64,000 bases of DNA, taken from assembly GCA_019426215.1 (NCBI GenBank), contig CM033391.1, forward strand, positions 15,736,708 through 15,800,707, in the 5' to 3' direction. Positions 11,385 to 24,700 of this stretch are shown in pieces (the stretch's first letter is position 1; every line of letters begins with the position of its first letter). The translations under genes and the position numbers were made by a program. The notes beneath the pieces were generated by a model. It worked only from the letters and a program-made list of their open reading frames with translations. It made no database searches and was not told where the DNA came from. The DNA is from Buddleja alternifolia (lineage: Eukaryota > Streptophyta > Magnoliopsida > Lamiales > Scrophulariaceae).

Positions 11385-13149
11385 TGTTAGGATTATACCC
11401 TCCGATGCCATAGAGGATAGAATGATAGGGCATCTTCTTGTAATGAACTTATTTATTATTTATAATAAAAGGCATTGTTTAGTTTTCACTTAAATCTTAT
11501 CTGAGTCTATAAGTAGTGTAAAATATTTTGTCCATGTTTTCAGTGCAATCACTCTACTTCCTATGGGATAGGAAGATTGGCACTAGAGAGATTGATCTTG
11601 ATTACTTAAACTCCTTCGCAAGTAATATGAAGTTTTTAATGGACAAATAAAGACTTGGAACACTTGTACAATTTGAGCTTTGTCACGGGAGTGCCATTCG
11701 AACACCATGTAATGGTGGGAGCTTAAGACTGTAGGCACATCAGTGGAACTGATATGCTCGAACACGACTCGCATCGGTTCTGTCACATGGGTTTTCACTC
11801 TATGATTGTCAATGACAGAACTGATTATGCGTAATAGGTATAAGTGAACCTTTGACCTAAAGTATCAGGCTGAAGATACACTTATGACGTCAAGTTTGTC
11901 ACTAGAGTAGTGAGACCCAATTCACCTATTGGTGGGGTCGACCTCGAAATGCGGCTTGATGGGCAAGTGGTAGTCTTAGCTGATAACTAATGTGGGATTT
12001 GTTCTCTCATAAGTGAATGAGAAAGTATCCTATGTGATTATAGATAATAGAGATCAAAGTCTTTGGCCAAAGCAAAAGAGACGATTGTGCGAGGCACTAA
12101 ATCGAACTCAATGATCTCGTATTATTATAATTAATACATATGGTCAAGTCCAGTAAGTTTGACATAACCATGACTCTCACTTGACTGGGACATGTGAACA
12201 AAGGGTTTATACTTATACGGTATTTACAATTGGAAGGTTGTGAAATGATCCAATCATTTGATTTCGTTTGGGCTACGAAGTGGGCCACGTGACTAGCTAG
12301 GTGTTACCCACTTCATTTGAATTCCTCTCATTGCCAAACAAAACGAACCTAAAGAGTCGCGCTAAAGGATTGATAAAGAAAAATAAAAGTGCTTTTCTAT
12401 TTTATTATAGGATATTTAATTTATGGGATAAATTAAATAATTAATTAATTGCTCATTAGATGAGATAATTAATTATAAAGATAAGATTAATTATTAGTTA
12501 ATTTCTCAAGAAAATATATTAATGAATTAATTTATCTAATTAATTTGGTTATTTAATTAATTGATTTATTTATTGGATATAATAAATTATTCATTAAATA
12601 GATAATTAATTAAAACAAAAGACGAGCCGGGCCATGTAAGGAGGCGTCCATTTGGACGCCTCCTAGGGCTAAGTTGGGCTTCCTCTTGGATGCCCAACAT
12701 GGGCTCTATTCTTTTGTCTTGGTCAATAAGTCAAGTGATATTAAAAAGGACTTTTGACCTAGATGGAATTAGATGATTTCATACAACTCTCCTAGAAAAG
12801 AAAAAGAAAACTCTCCTCCTCTAACTGTGGGTTTCCAAGGGAAAAAGAAGGAATTCTTCTGTCAATCAATCTGCGTGATTATTGAGAGGCAACGTACTTT
12901 CGTTGTTCGGATCAAGAATTCAAGAAAGCTTCAAGGAATTCGTGAAGATTGGATTGCACGAGTTTTGGAGAATTGGAGCCTTCAAGTATTCGATTTTTTA
13001 AGGAGGATTTAGTTCTCCAACCACTTTGCTTCAACGGGTAAGTTTTTATTCGTTTTTAGCGATTATGTGATTCAATATGCAAATTGAGAAAAACACTTTG
13101 GGATTTAATTAAAAACGTTTCGCTGTGCAATTTTTTGCGTAACCCAACA
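11385..13149 (+). repeat. 3' LTR of copia A
   Basis: It runs from TGTTAGGATTA to GTAACCCAACA, homologous to 696-2434 along its full length with scattered substitutions. It is followed at once by AGACC, the copy of the target site. The canonical TG…CA ends are kept here. Confidence 0.93.
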
Positions 13150-13154
13150 AGACC

Positions 13155-13296
13155 TTCTTGCGGCGTGGGGTTAGGAACTCCGTCATCTCTTGTGGGCGTG
13201 TTGTTGCTAGTCATCCTATCACCAGTGGTACTTACTTGGGACCTAATTTGCATACTCAGTGGTTGGACCGCTATTCCCACAGACGGCGCTAACTAA
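13155..13296 (-). other. Leader and primer-binding site of the split gypsy element
   Basis: On the minus strand, bases 13296 down to about 13275 read TTAGTTAGCGCCGTCTGTGG. This resembles the TGGCGCCGT… primer-binding sites of plant Ty3/gypsy elements. It sits immediately inside the presumed 5' LTR and upstream (in minus-strand sense) of the gag fragment at 125-690. Confidence 0.5.
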
Positions 13297-13800
13297 TGCG
13301 GGGTAAAATTATAAGTATGTGAAATTGTCACGTGATTGCCATGTGGGGAAGGAATACGACCCAACACACGACAAAATAGGCACTAAGGTTGTTAATGTTT
13401 GGACTGCACTCGCTATAGGCGCGCCTACGTACCCACTTTAGTGGGATCAAGTCTTTTAGTAGTTCCATGGTGGGATTATTTTTTATGATGGCCAACTGCT
13501 TTCTCTCTAACACACTTTTTGGTGGGGAGAGCAGATATCGATTTTTGGTTACCCTCTTAGGGTATTTATAGAGTTGGTTATGGCTCATGGGCTAAAGCCT
13601 TATTTTCAGCCCATCAGAATATATATTAAATTAATAAATATGTATTTCATATTTATTAGTCTAATTATTATTGTTGGCCCTTTTGACAGAGTGGGCTCAT
13701 TTCATAATAGACCTTGAGCCCAGTGGGCTCGTCCATATGATTTATACCACCTATGTTGGGGTAATAACCCGGTCCAAATCCATAGGTGGGCTAATGACAA
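13297..13800 (-). repeat. Probable 5' LTR of the split gypsy element
   Basis: Reading the minus strand, this block ends in CCCCGCA next to the primer-binding site. It contains a TATA-box-like CTATAAATACC (complement of 13562-13572), as expected for a promoter-bearing LTR. The far boundary near 13800 is uncertain because the partner LTR lies outside the window. Confidence 0.4.
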
Positions 13801-14399
13801 TTATGCTCTTAGAAAAATTGGTGCACATCAAGTTCATTTTTGGCAAAAACTTAAATTATTTCCCACTTTTTCAAGGACTAAAGTCTAAAAATGGACTAAA
13901 GTGCAATACATAAACTTAAATCTTACAATTTTGTCCTTTTAAGAATCTGCATATTCCGGCCATAATCCACTGGAAAAGACAAAAGTGAAACTAAAAGTAA
14001 AATTTAGGAGCTATAACCAGGGTCTTAAATTTCGCTCCAAACCTCGAAATTTCGGGCTTCCAGGAGTCCCGAAGCGAAATCGAACTGTAGATCCAATAAA
14101 GCAGAATATCTTCTCGACCGAAACCCGAAATTTCCCAAAATTTTTGTCAAAACCCGAAATTTCCCAAAATTTAAAATAATATTTGTTACATATCCATCGA
14201 AATTTTGACCGAAATTTTTCGAAATTTTTAGCAAAACACGGAATTTCCAGAAATCTAAAATAATATTTATTTTTTTTATTTTTTTAAGTATTTTATAGTT
14301 AAAAGTTAGGGTCAAATGATCATTCATATTAAAAGAAAAGATAATAAATGACCAATTATGTAAGCCAATAAGTAATAAATTTAAATACGAATCTTAAAA
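13801..14399. repeat. AT-rich spacer with a GAAATTTC-rich degenerate repeat
   Basis: No gene is seen. Between about 14030 and 14250 the motif CCCGAAATTTCCCAAAATTT recurs two to four times with decay, alternating with CGAAATTT and TAAAATAATATTT segments. It looks like a remnant of a common plant dispersed repeat; the class is not recognised. Confidence 0.45.
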
Positions 14400-15154
14400 C
14401 AGTGTTTTAAAAGGCGAAAGCGCGGGGCGAGGCATTTTATGTCCCACGAGGCGGGAGCGTATGCTCTGCGAATTTTGCTTTTTTAGTATTAAAAAAATAT
14501 AATATAATGTTAAGAAGTAATTTAAATTAGCAAAAAAATATAAAATTGAAGGATAAATTAAGTAAAAAAATAAGATAGAGAAAGTTAAAAATAATATTAT
14601 ATTCAACCATTCAAAATAAAATTCCAAGCTCAACTCTTGAAAAAACCAATCAAGATAGACAAATAATTGTTTCAAATTCTAGTGTTACGCAAACTAAAGA
14701 TTTAAAATAATAGTTAACGAGCACTAATTTACTCAATCACTATCAAAAGTCTCATCATTAAGATCATTATCTTCATCTTCGGCTCTCAATACTCGAGCAT
14801 TAAGCTGTGTTGCTCTTGTAGCTTTTTTTTTTTTTTTTTTAATGTTTGATTTAATTGAATAAGTGGGGCATGTGTTTTACTAAAAGAATAAAACATGAAA
14901 AAGTTTAAGTAGATTTTAGATTGGAAATTGGAAAAAAAATCAATTTAAGCTTAAAATCATACCATATGGACATAAAATACATTGGGCGTACGCCCAAGGA
15001 CAGGGCACGTTTTCGCCCGGAGCGTACGCCCCAATTGATTGGGCGTACGCCCATGAGGGGTTACGCCCCCCTCCTATTGCCCCGGGCGTTTCAGCAACAC
15101 CCCGCCGCTGGCATACGCCCCGGGCGCGCCCCAAGACTGCCTTTTAAAACATTG
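14400..15154. mobile_element. hAT-like non-autonomous DNA element
   Basis: Terminal inverted repeats CAGTGTTTTAAAAGGC (left) and GCCTTTTAAAACATTG (right) match at 15 of 16. They are flanked by 8-bp sequences TCTTAAAA and TCTGAAAG that agree at 6 of 8, the TSD length typical of hAT. Near the right end a GC-rich block repeats a GGGCGTACGCCC palindrome. There is no transposase ORF, so the element would depend on another copy. Confidence 0.7.
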
Positions 15155-15713
15155 TCTGAAAGTTCACTTTATTTTAATGATGTTCTTATGATATTTGATT
15201 ATTATTTGACTACCATTATTTCATATTTTTCGCAATAGGTTTTAGTCATTCTATTTAACAAGATCCATCATGCATATATTATACATGGAATGTTATTAAT
15301 GTAAAATGCATAATTATGATATTTAAAGTTACACAAAGTTTTATTGTAAATTTTTAAATATTTCTATAAACTTTCATGATTTCTTTAAAATTAAAACCAA
15401 AATTTTGAATATTCTCAAAATTTTCATCAAGATTTCCGTAAATTTACTACCTCAATATTGATATTGATACCGAGATTTAATACCTCAGCTATAACATGGC
15501 GCTTGGTATTTTTGGGACCACAGTAGTACAAAATTCATACTTTAGAGACCATCAATGGCAATATGGGTATTTTGGTGATAAATGAACTCCAACCGCTAAC
15601 TTCCAAGCAGTGCACACAGGCTCAACAAATGTTTAATCTAATCCATAGAAGTACAACTCCCCAAAACTCCATACATGATAGGATAGGAGGTGAGCACATA
15701 TGAATTCAGGAAC
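15155..15713 (+). promoter_or_regulatory. Upstream region of the J-protein gene
   Basis: AT-rich DNA with no ORF of note between the hAT-like element and the ATG at 15714. The promoter and 5' UTR should lie here, but no clear TATA box at a suitable distance can be singled out. Confidence 0.35.
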
Positions 15714-18700
15714 ATGCATGGATTTGCCCACTCTTTGACAACACCACCATCATCAACAACAACCTTGCGCTTAATAACCCAATTCTCCTTCCATTCACTA
15801 AAATCAGCACTCGTTCCCAGAATTCCTTATGGGCATAACATCGAACACTTTGTGTGCACACCTCACTCCTTTTTACTACACAGTAACAGAAGAGATTATC
15901 ACTACTGCCACTACCGAAAGAAGAAGAAGAAGATAAGAAATTTCAGAGTTACCCAGGTTAGAGCGAGTGGGAGAGAATCTCCGTACGAAGTTTTGGGGGT
16001 GTCATCCTCTGCCTCTACCAAGGATATCAAGAGGGCTTATCGAAGACTTGCTCTTAAGTTTCATCCAGATGTAAACAAAGAGGTATGTGTCTTTTTTGTG
16101 TAATCTGATATGATCATACTTCACTGCTAATGGCTTTTTCATCTTCCTTTTTGGATATGGCACCTTATTGCTTATAGGTGTTATTTGCATTATATATGTC
16201 TTTCCAATATATCTTGCCTTGATTAGTGAGTTTATATGTTAGATTTGATATAAACTAGAGTTTGTTTGTGCCTGATTACTGAGGAAAACTTAGATAGCCT
16301 AGAGGGGAATTCCATCTAATTCAATATTAGTTCTTAAACTATACAGTGAAGTGAAAAAAACTAGACTTGATGAGAGTTGAGAAACTGTAAAGGATACCTT
16401 ATCAAGTCATAAACTTATTCTAATTTCAAAGAGAATAAGTAGGCGGCATTTGTTTCGCCCATGTTCATATAAAATGTCCGTTAAGTTTGAACTTTGAATT
16501 TGAGGAGGAAAACTTGTTAGATCGTTACAAGCATATGACAAATGTCAGGAGGAGCTCCCGCTGCAGTTAAAGAATAAAAAGAACCCTGTTGAAGATGACT
16601 CTGAAAATTTACACTCAGTTTCAAAGAAGATGGTGTTCTACTTGATATTCTTCTTACCAATCTTCACACAATGTCAAATTCAATAGTCAGCGTCACTGCT
16701 TAGTTTTGTTCCTATCCCTTGCATTGTGATTCTTCAGCTGAATGTCATTTTATATATGAACTTCAATTTCCATCTTCATTTAGGAGTCCTGCAATGGTAC
16801 CCTGGAGGTCTTGAGATCAATTCCTTTCCAGATGTTTCTTCTATTCATTCATGCAAATTTCACGAAATTCTTCTCAAATATAAATTTTTTAAGTGCGCAA
16901 ATAGATACGGGCAGTGTCATCCTACATCTTTACTTACTTGAAAGGTGGTGTTGGATCATATAACATATGCACGTAATAGATCGAGTACATACATTTTGGT
17001 AATGGCAGCGGAATAGTTGATCTACGTGTTCTACTCTTTACCTCGGACTCTTCTACGAACCTCCGTGAATGACTTCGTCTCCGTAGTGGATTAGCTACCA
17101 GAGCAACCCACAATATGTCCACACCTTAAACCCTTGGAGAAAAATGGTGATACTCTAAGAGGAAGAGATGAAACGTTTCTTAGAGAGAGAATTCAGAACT
17201 CTCAGATTTTCTGTTGAGTGATACTACGTATGTTATGAGATGAGATATTTGGGGAGATACATCTAACTAAAGATGAGCTCCCAAATCACTCTAGGACTTC
17301 TACTCTTTCTAGAAGAGTCCTAATTCAACCAAATATGGATGCAATCTGGGTCACGTGTTACGACCCGACTTATGCAATCCAACATCTCGCACTCATACAT
17401 GTTTGACTCAATCTCCTCGAATCTCATCCTTGTATTCATCTCAGATCCTTCTTTCATACAAGGAATAAGGTGTGCGACCAAGCGAAAAAAGAGCAAGTGA
17501 GGAGAGTTATATTAAGCTATCACCAAACTAACATAACCCTGCAACTCCAAGAAAAAAAAAAAAAAAAACGCTGTGTACCCCAAACTATGTGGTCGCATCA
17601 GATCAAGCATCTTTGACCCCTCTAGTTATATTAGAGCATGCTTGACTCTCTCGAGTATATGTACCTATGTTCATGACTATGTCAAACAAATTTGACTCAG
17701 TCGGCCGGCCTATGAGCATTAGGACATAAGTGCTTTATCACCTTTAGTTCTTCCTCGGCCTCACTTGCCACTCAGCTTGGACCTGACAGCTTTCTTAGAC
17801 ATGCTCCGACAGACCGAATCCTTTCCATGGCCATTGGAGAACATGCTAAAGTAGCATCATCAAGCTTACACCTCATGGCACGGTCCAGAGTTCCAAAGGG
17901 TACTAATAAACAATGAGGACTCACACAGGGACAAAGCAGGGATCCATTCAGTCACTTCTCTCAGGAGGTCGACCCAAAGCACATGTAGTATAGCATACAA
18001 TTTGGGCATGTTATGCTCTTCACTTAACATCATATGAACCTTAGTCCAAGCGCTCTCCACGTGCCTGACCTGCGCACCACTAGATATAACCATTTGTAAT
18101 ATCTTCCAGTAGTTCGCACGTTCAACTATAGTGAGGCTTTTATGAAGTTTGGGCATACTTCATAATTGATTAGATACAATCTCATCTTAGCCCCAAAGCT
18201 AAGGCGACTATCATTTGTATATGTATACCTTCATCGCTGCTCCAAACGTGAAGGCGATCATTCGCATGCCTCAAATAATGCGCATGACCTCAAGTCTCAT
18301 CCTGCTCGCTATCTCAGTGTCAAGGCGATTGCCCATTTGAGAGGGTCAATCATAGTCTAGTGACATTCACATATATCATAGACACAGTACACTAACAATT
18401 AAATAAGAATATCCAAATCTTATTAATAAAAAATTGTTCATACAGGCAAAAAATATATAAACTCAAAACCTACGAAGTCCCAAACTACTCATATGCCTTT
18501 GAAACACATCTCTAAGCAAAGGCTTAGTAAAGGGATCAGCGACCATATCGCTAGTAGGAATATGCCTTAGAACAATTTGACCTTGCGCAATGCTCTCTCT
18601 AATGAAGTAGTATCTGGTATCAATATGCTTGGTCCTCCCATGGTACATGGGATCCTTTGCATATGCCAAAGCAGCTGTGCTGTCACAATAGACGACAACA

Positions 18701-21700
18701 GCATCATCAACATGCGCAGTGATGCGTAGACTTTGGAGAAATCTCCTCAATTAGATCGCCTCTTGGACTGCTGATGTACAAGAAACATACTCTGCTTCCA
18801 TGGTGGACAAAGAGATACACGGTTGCTTTGCTACACCAAGTGATAGTAGCGCCTCCCAACAAAAATGCATATCCAGATGTTGATTTGCACTCATCTTTGT
18901 CCGCTGAGCCATCAGCATCACTATATCGAACCGGCCTCATGCTACCCCATGGTAGCACAAAGAAATGTCACAAGTCCCCTTCAGGTATCTAAGTATCCTT
19001 TTGACTGCAATCCAATGTTCAGGTCCAGGATTACTTTGATATCTACTCACCATTCCAACAGCAAAGCACAGATCTGGTCGAGTAACATCATAGCGTACAT
19101 TAGACATCCTACAGCGCTCGCATATGGAACTTTAGCCATGCGTTTCTTTTCTTCTTCTGTCTTAGAGCATAATTCTTTGTTAAGAATATAACTCTTATCC
19201 ATAGGTGTGTCAACGCGTTAGCATTATGCATACGAAACCGTTCTAAAATTCTTTTGATATATGTCTCTTGAGACAAACTCAATAGTTTTCTAGAATGATC
19301 TCGGTGTATCTCAACACCAAGTATGTACTCAGCTTCACCCATGTCCTTCATATCAAATGTAGAGGACAACCACCTCTGAGTGGCGACAATTAACTCAATG
19401 TCATTTCCAACCAACAAAATGCTGTCCACATAGAGTGAGAGTATTAGAAAACTCCTCCCACTTCTCTTTACATACACACAATGGTCTTCTTCGATCATCG
19501 TAAAGCCTATCAAGATAATAGCTCGATGAAATCGATAGTACCATTGTCTGGACGATTGTTTCAGGCCGTAAATGGAATGCTTTAAGCGGCAAACTTTGCG
19601 CTCGTTTCCCATCTCCTGAAACCTTAAAGGTTGATCCATATAGATCTCTTCGTCTAGCTCTCTATTGAGCAATGCTGTTTTCACATCCATCTAAAACAAT
19701 TCCAGATCGAGGTGGGCGACTATGGCTAAAATGAGGCGAATGATGTAAACCTCACCACTGGTAAGAATGTCTTTTCATAGTCTATACCCTCTTTTTGGGT
19801 ATAACCTTTCGCCACAAGTCGAACTTTATACTTATTGATTGATCCATCAGACTTGCGCTTGACCTTTGAAACCCATTTGTTCCAATAGTTTTGCGCCCAT
19901 ATGCAAGATCGACTAGCCCCCAAACATTGTTTTTAGCCATTGAGCTAATCTTCCTCCATGACAGCTATCCGTTCTTTTGAATTAGGTGAAGTCACAGCTT
20001 CATCGTAATCAGCTGGCTCATCAACATCCATTGAAGCACACATGCAAGATTCCCCTTCAATCTCAAAACGTCGCCAGGGTATCTTCCACGTTGATTTTTT
20101 CGCATTTGTGGATTTTTAGAATCTTTTTCAAGTGGAATACTCCCACTGAATTTAGGGTCACTCTCACTATCCCCGTCGATCACTGGGTAAGGTTGCGAGG
20201 CCTCACCCTTGTTGTGGCGCCCAAAGGATCTTGCAACTCAAATAGATTAAGATCCCCTTTGACTTCATATATTCTCGGGAAATCCTCCTCGAGGAAATCC
20301 ACATCACGGGACTCCCATTCAGTCATCCCTCCACTAGGGTGTTCACCATACATTACATAGCCCTTTGAGTGCTCACAATATCTAATAAAGGTATGTTTGC
20401 TTGCTCTAGGACCTAACTTCCCATGTTTGTGAGAACTGTTGTGAACAAACCCTGCTGCCCCCTCCCCAACCCCAAGGGCGCAAGCCTTCTAAATTAGGCT
20501 TTCTGCTATGCTAAAGCTCGTAGGGAGTTGAAGGCTGACTTAGATGGCACACGGTTTGAAATATAAGCAGCAGTCAATATTGCATCTCCCCAAAAAGACA
20601 TTGGAAGATTTACTTGCGCCATCAAGTGTTCGATTCCTTCTCTCTGCAACACCATTTTGTTGCGGGGTGTATGGAGTCGTCAATTGTCTTATAATTCCTT
20701 TTTCCTCACACATTTGTCTGAACTGATCAGACAATACTCTCGCCCTCCGTCAGTGCGTAGAACTTTAAGGTTCTTTTCCCTTTGATTCTCAACCTCTGCC
20801 AAGAATCGCTTGAAACAATCAAGCGCTTCTGACCGATGAGACAAAAGGTACACTGACCCATAGCGCGAATAATCATCAATAAAAGTGAAAAAATAGAATG
20901 CACCGTATACCCTCACATTCATAGGCCCGCAAATGTCAGAATGTACTAACTCTAGAAGATGAGTAGCCCTTTTAGCCTTTCCAAAAGGCTTCCGGCAGGC
21001 TTTTCTCGCCAGATATGGTTCACATACAGGAAGGTTGACTTTAGCGAGAGGCCCCAGTAGACCTTCTCTAGCTAACCTAGTCATCCTTTCTTGTCCAATA
21101 TGCCCTAATCTAGCATGCCATTTAACAGAATCATAAATAACATCGACAGTAGAAGAAACAAAAATGCAATCATTGGATGATTCCAACATGAAAAATCCAT
21201 TATTCATGAAGCCTAATCCATAAAGGTCTTTGCCTAGAAAAATAGATAAACTAGCTTGCTGAAACAGAAATGAAAAACCATGTCTCAAAAGGAAAATAAC
21301 TGAAATTAGATTACGTTGAATGCTAGGTGCATATTGCACATCACTAAGAAGTAGCTCACTCCCAGAGCTTGGGTCGGTATGTTCCAACTCCAACAACCTC
21401 CTCTTGTGCGCCATTTCCCATAGCAATGTAGTGGCTGCATGCTAGCACTTGATGATAATCTACAAATACTGCTCTATCTCAAGTTACGTGTTTTGTTGCC
21501 CGTTGTCTACAATCTAACCAAGGAGAGAATTAGCAATCAAAACATGTGAACAAACTAAAGTATTGAGAGAGTAAAGGTCGGGTCTAACCTTTTTCGGCTT
21601 AGTGCAGTCACAAGCGAAATGACCCATCTTTTGGCAATTATAGAACTTAACTTTTGCAGGGTTCTTCTTTCCACCCCTCTTACCTCGGCGTGGCTTCATA

Positions 21701-24700
21701 GCCTTGTCACCTTGTTGGGCCAAGTTCGAGTTTGGGCTCTGTCTAGCACCAGCTTGCTTGTTCCAACATTTGCCTTTGTTGGGCTTATGTTGAACATCAT
21801 GTGCAAAAAGAGCAGCAGCTTGTGCACGTTCAACTCTCTGCAGTCAGCCTCAATGGTTGGCAACACTGTCGAACATTTTGATTTGCTCATTATGTCTAAG
21901 CACAAGCTTAACGTGTCCCCAAGCTTGCTCAGGTAACGACCTAAGAACAGCCAGAACTTGTTGTTCATCTGTGAGCTCATTACCAGCATTCTAAAGATTT
22001 CGAATCATATCCTTCATCACATCAAGATGTTGGATCATCGAGTATTTTGGGTCAAGTACGTACTGATTGAACTGAAGGGAAAGGGCCCTTAGTCTTGTAG
22101 GCGAAGTGCTACCGTACGTAACCTGCAACATCTCCCACAACTCTTTAGTCGTAGGATACTTCTCAAACTCACGAATCAGGTTATCGTGCATGCAGCTTAA
22201 CATGGTAAAGCGTGCACTCTTATCCTGATCTAGCCATTTGTTGTACGCGTCCATATCGTGACGAGACTGGGCAGTGTCTCTTTTCAGGCATAGGCATAAC
22301 ATTGGTGAGGTGGTCAAAAGTCTTTTCTTTGTGAAACAAAAATTGGATTTTTCTGTGGCACATGGCATAGTTCTGGCCATCAAGTTTGCCAGAGCGGTCA
22401 GAAAAAGCTACTTGAGTCTCCATTACTATATTCATTGCGCAATTGTTAGGTACTTGTCTATTTATTTTATTCTAGATCCAAGTGGATATTTATTATTTTT
22501 TTAAATTAGTGGAATCGAGAATTTCGCGAATGGGCTAATAATCATCTCACACCCAATTAAAAAAACACAATTAATGTTCACCAATCATGAAAAAATTATA
22601 ACATATATCCATGCGTAACATAAAAGATTATGCGTAAAAACATCACTAGCACATAATATGATCATTACATACACATAGCTCACATTAAAAAACATCATAA
22701 TTATTCTATCAAACCACATAAATAAATAACATGCATTAACATAAGCATATATCATTATTAAGGCTCAATAAAATAATACAGATAAGAAAAAACCAAATAC
22801 AACCATCCAGTATTATTATGGAATTTTTTTATTTTTTTTTTAATTATCGAATTTCCAGGGCATCCAAACAGCCCCTTAGCTGCCAGCCAAGGTCCAGCTC
22901 GGCTCGGCTCGGCTCGGCTCTGTCCGGCTTGGTCTGGCTCTGTCCGGTCCGGTTCTGCCCAACTCGATCCGGATCGGCTCTGTTCGGTCCAAACAGCCCC
23001 TTAGCTGCCAGCTAAGGTCCAGCTCGGCTTGGCTCAGCTCAGCTCTGTCTGCCTTGGTCCGGCTCTGTCCGGTCCGATTCTGCCCCACTTGGTCCGGATC
23101 GGCTTTGTCCGGTTCAACCACTTGAACCCATTTTTTTCTTTAATAAAAAAAACAGCCAATGACGTTCTGACATGTCACTCAGCCCGTTGCCACACCGTAA
23201 GCACGGCACACCTAATCTGAGCTCCACCAGTGAGCTGTCAGGTAGGTTTCCGGTGATGGCGCTGCCCTTCCGGCGCGTTTTTCCGGCGACAAAAAGTCAA
23301 ATTCCAATCAGATTTTCAAAAAAACATAATAAATCCATTTCTTATCCGTTTTTGGCCCATAATTTACCATTACGACCGTCTTTTCATGCGCTTTAGCATA
23401 GAACAACAACTGAACACTTAACACAGCAGAAGCAGGTTGGATTTTTGGACGAGAAAATTTTAGATTTCAAAAACGTCTCGACAAACTTCAAAAAATCTCA
23501 TAAAATTCATTACTTATCCATTTTTAATGAATCTTATACCAAATCAGTCCTATTTTTTTGAGATCTTCAATATCTCACAGAAAACAAGCAAAAATAATCG
23601 AACAATTTTTACTTGAAAAAGAATTAAAAAAATCTGATTTGCCCTTAAACAAAGAAAATTCATAACTCTATCAATTTTCATCCGTTTTTGACGTGTAATG
23701 TATCAAAATTAATCATCTACACGAGCTCTACAACATAGCATCGGTATTACACATCATAACACGTCCAAATTTAGGCATAACAGATTCGATTATATTCATG
23801 TTATCATTCATAGCGGCGAGAAAGAGCCCATATGGCTCTGATATACCACTGTTGGATCATATAACATATACACGTAATAGATCAAGTACATACCTTTTAG
23901 TAATCGTAGCGAAATAGTCGATCTACGTGTTCTACTCTTTACCTCAGACTCTTCTACAAACCTCCGTGAATGATCGGCTCCATAGTGGATTAGCTACCAG
24001 AGCAACCCACAATATGTCCACACCTTAAACCCTTGGAGAAAAATGGTGATACTCCAAGAGGGAGAGATGAAACGTTTCTTAGAGAGAGAATTCAGAACTC
24101 TTAGGCTTTGTATGGTTGTGTTTTCAAAAATGAATTTTGAGTTTTTATTGGAGAATGTGTATTATAGAAATTCGTGTGAAAATATTAATTTTCTTTGTTT
24201 GTTTGGATATGTTTTTGAGAAATGTTTGGAAATTGTGTAGATGTGATATAAAGTTGATTGAATTAGTTATATATGTAATGCTGATGAGATAAAAAATTAG
24301 AATAATATTTTATGTATGATAAAGTAAGTGTAAACTAAGATGGAGTAATTTCCCATACATTGATATGAGGTATACACACCTATTTATATATACAAGTTAC
24401 ATCTAAAGTAGGTAATAAAATAGAAAACCAATCCCTAAATTCCTTCCTTAGATTCAGCCATGTACTCTCCCACTTCCTTAATATATGACACTTTATAACA
24501 CTCCCCCTCAAGCTGGAGCATAGATGTTAATCATGCCCAGCTTGTTAGAAAGATAATCAACCCGGACCCCATTTAAAGCCTTTGTGAAAAGATCTCCTAA
24601 TTGTTCTCCAGTCTTCACATACTCCGTAGAAATGAGATTTTGTTGCACCTTTTCACGAACGAAATGACAGTCGATCTCAATATGTTTAGTTCGTTCATGA

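Larger units (their letters stand above)
696..13149 (+). mobile_element. Full-length but decayed Ty1/copia LTR retrotransposon (copia A) with nested insertions
   Basis: Two LTRs of ~1.74 and 1.77 kb (696-2434 and 11385-13149) enclose gag, protease, integrase, reverse transcriptase and RNase H in copia order. A perfect 5-bp duplication, AGACC, flanks the element (691-695, 13150-13154). A Met-initiator-type primer-binding site follows the 5' LTR and a purine tract GCAAGTGGGAGAT precedes the 3' LTR. All coding domains carry stops or frameshifts and the LTRs differ by many substitutions and a ~35-bp indel, so the copy is old. Two later insertions split the RNase H domain: an antisense solo LTR (7901-9493) and an unclassified element (about 9968-11259). 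Confidence 0.93.

Noticed and set aside
14921..15238. 105-codon plus-strand frame in the GC-rich block
   Set aside because: It crosses the terminal inverted repeat of the hAT-like element and reflects repeated GGGCGTACGCCC palindromes.
15690..15713. Upstream in-frame start for the J-protein
   Set aside because: The codon at 15690 is GTG; the first ATG in frame is at 15714, which suits a plant nuclear gene.
22818..23121. Short frames on both strands over the CGGCT/CCGGT block
   Set aside because: They are low-complexity translations of the 125-bp tandem duplication.
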